Source: Bradyrhizobium centrolobii (GTDB lineage Bacteria > Pseudomonadota > Alphaproteobacteria > Rhizobiales > Xanthobacteraceae). From it: DNA of 64,000 nt. Position numbers and translations under genes: made by a program. Of the stretch, positions 62,803 to 64,000 are shown piece by piece. Positions within the stretch are counted from its first letter, which is position 1. Each line of letters opens with the position of its first letter. Below the pieces are notes generated by a model, which was not told the origin of the DNA, ran no database searches, and saw only the letters and a program-made list of their open reading frames with translations. The stretch covers positions 92,219-156,218 of the forward strand of contig NZ_LUUB01000092.1 in assembly GCF_001641635.1 (NCBI RefSeq). Reading direction: 5' to 3'.

Positions 62803-62817
62803 TCCGAATCTGCATAG
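62803..62817 (+). promoter_or_regulatory. GCATAG motif copy 11, upstream of nucleoside deaminase
   Basis: TCCGAATCTGCATAG, 178 bp before ATG at 62995. Confidence 0.6.
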
Positions 62818-62994
62818 TCAGTATTACGAACCAAACATTAGCTTTGCATGGTTTATCGGAAGGCAAATTGTCCTGACACGATTTCGAGTGCCAATTATGC
62901 AATCAAGAGCCGGAGCATTCCTTTTTGTGCGGCCGCGCAACCATCAAGTGAGCGTCGCGCGCATTTCGGACTGCACAGAAGCTTTGTTGGCGCC

Positions 62995-63621
62995 ATGAGA
63001 ATGTCTGATTCAGAATCAGATGCGATCATGATGCGTCGCTGCGTTGCTCTCGCCCGATCCGCCGGCAAGAACGGGGAGTACCCATTTGCGGCCGTCATCG
63101 CTCGGCGGGGTGAATTCATTTGCGAGTCCCTTAATATGGTCAGAGTTGAAGGGGACGTTACGCGGCACGCGGAAATGGTTGCAATTGCTTCAGCCCAAAA
63201 GAAGCTCCGTGCGACAAGCCTTGATGATTGCGCGCTCTATTCGACGATCGAGCCTTGTGCGATGTGTTCCTATGCCATTCGCGAAACCAGGATCGGACGC
63301 GTGGTGTTCAGCTTGCGGTCACCGGTCATGGGCGGCCACTCGCGCTGGAAGGTTCTGACCGATGGCAATTTGTCCTCGGTATTGCCGGAGGTGTTCGCTC
63401 CGCCGCCCATCGTCCTGTCCGGATACTTGCAACACGACGTTGAGGCGATTTTTCAGAAGCGAAATCCGCTCAGTTGGCGGTTCATGAAAGCTCGAAAGAT
63501 ATTCGTGGAGAGCCCCGATGTTGAACACACCATTGTGAGCAACAAATCGCAGGTTGGCCGTCGGTCCCGTCTCGCGAACCTAGTCAGGGCCGTGGTCCTC
63601 GACCGCCTTTGGCGCAGTTAG
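62995..63621 (+). CDS. nucleoside/nucleobase deaminase of the CMP/dCMP (TadA/GuaD-like) family
   Basis: 208 residues. HAEMVAIA and EPCAMCSYAI supply the zinc ligands and catalytic Glu of the cytidine deaminase-like superfamily. YPFAAVIARRGEFICE precedes them as the first strand. The C-terminal 60 residues, SQVGRRSRLANLV included, are longer than in TadA. It could deaminate guanine, cytosine or related bases. I chose MRMSDS at 62995. It follows motif copy 11. Confidence 0.85.
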   Translation: MRMSDSESDAIMMRRCVALARSAGKNGEYPFAAVIARRGEFICESLNMVRVEGDVTRHAEMVAIASAQKKLRATSLDDCALYSTIEPCAMCSYAIRETRIGRVVFSLRSPVMGGHSRWKVLTDGNLSSVLPEVFAPPPIVLSGYLQHDVEAIFQKRNPLSWRFMKARKIFVESPDVEHTIVSNKSQVGRRSRLANLVRAVVLDRLWRS

Positions 63622-64000
63622 GATTTTCACATCGGCGGCGACGTGGTCGGTTGACGCGCGTCAGCGCAACCGGCAACAGCTTTACGAGTCACAGCGCCCG
63701 CCGCGCAACGGGTGCCATGTTGATCCGATGCCTTGCCAGGCACCGTCTGGTCATCGGAGGGGCCGTCGGGAACGGATTTGCCGAACTTGCATAGCTACCG
63801 TTCCCTGCTTCCGGTGAACTTCGGAATCGAGAATGAGACGTTGAGTTCGCTTGCAGCAGGGCGCCTTCCGCGCGCCGACACACCGCAAGCAAAGGAGCTA
63901 GCGCGCTGCTCACGCCGAAGGACGACTTAAGCGCCATTCGTCCGCTGATGGTCGTATCGCGGCAGAAAGTGGATGAACAATGGATGCCTCATTTGGCGTG
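63622..64000. other. non-coding end of window with a GCATAG motif
   Basis: About 380 bases with motif copy 12; no gene is supported to the window edge. Confidence 0.4.
63780..63794 (+). promoter_or_regulatory. GCATAG motif copy 12
   Basis: GCCGAACTTGCATAG, plus orientation; any target lies beyond the window. Confidence 0.5.

Larger units (their letters stand above)
62458..62994. other. divergent control region with two GCATAG motifs
   Basis: 540 bases. Holds copies 10 and 11, each facing a gene. Short open frames in it are not supported. Confidence 0.5.

Noticed and set aside
43921..63794. GCATAG motif as sigma-54 promoter
   Set aside because: The GG-N10-GC spacing fits only by chance at one copy (62803) and not at the others.
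1..64000. CRISPR arrays or rRNA genes
   Set aside because: No regularly spaced short repeats and no rRNA-like sequence seen.

Overview
This window looks like the chromosome of an alphaproteobacterium of the Bradyrhizobium/Nitrobacteraceae type. The inference rests on high GC, the make-up of the housekeeping genes (pdxH, fabI, aroC, clpS, tlyA, dxs, xseB, two enoyl-CoA hydratases, an acyl-CoA dehydrogenase), a DUF1194 secreted protein, and families of palindromic intergenic repeats typical of that group. No species can be fixed from the sequence alone.

Positions 1-36.8 kb are mostly core genome: a CorA transporter cut by the window edge, methyltransferase/SDR/PdxH, a DnaJ-type co-chaperone, an ECF sigma/anti-sigma pair, FabI, a phosphatase, AroC, a soluble class III nucleotide cyclase, RNA methyltransferases, the Dxs-XseB-deacetylase run, a 5'-nucleotidase, a transporter and an acyl-CoA dehydrogenase. 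Two special systems sit inside it. At 11.4-13.8 kb a 2OG-Fe(II) oxygenase-like gene, a 92-residue Gly/Arg/Phe repeat peptide and a radical SAM/SPASM enzyme form a probable RiPP (cyclophane-type) cluster. At 13.9-16.9 kb a textbook fluoride riboswitch with a terminator precedes an MFS transporter, two CrcB fluoride channel subunits, a DUF190 protein and possibly ClpS.

At 36.8 kb lies a tRNA-Gln(TTG). Its 3' part (51 bp, perfect) plus about 240 bp of related flank is repeated at 43.0 kb, bounding a 6.2 kb island. The island carries a ParB-like nuclease-domain protein, a HipB-HipA pair and a SWIM-domain SNF2 helicase, but no integrase.

Positions 43.9-63.8 kb form an accessory region built around three paralogous secreted arylsulfatases. 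With them are an SphA-type outer membrane protein, an LssY_C-domain protein, an eight-heme cytochrome with TPRs, a 1065-residue receptor that fuses a THI5/NMT1-like binding domain to an adenylate cyclase, a ClpP-fold periplasmic protein, three Gly-rich secreted proteins, small exported proteins, and a nucleoside deaminase. A 15-bp motif close to GCCGAAtcYGCATAG recurs twelve times, only between genes, and ten copies point at the following gene. The three sulfatases also share a 5' leader hairpin. Together these suggest one regulon, perhaps for sulfate-ester or sulfonate use, but the inducer cannot be read from sequence. Gene remnants between the sulfatases show repeated duplication and decay.
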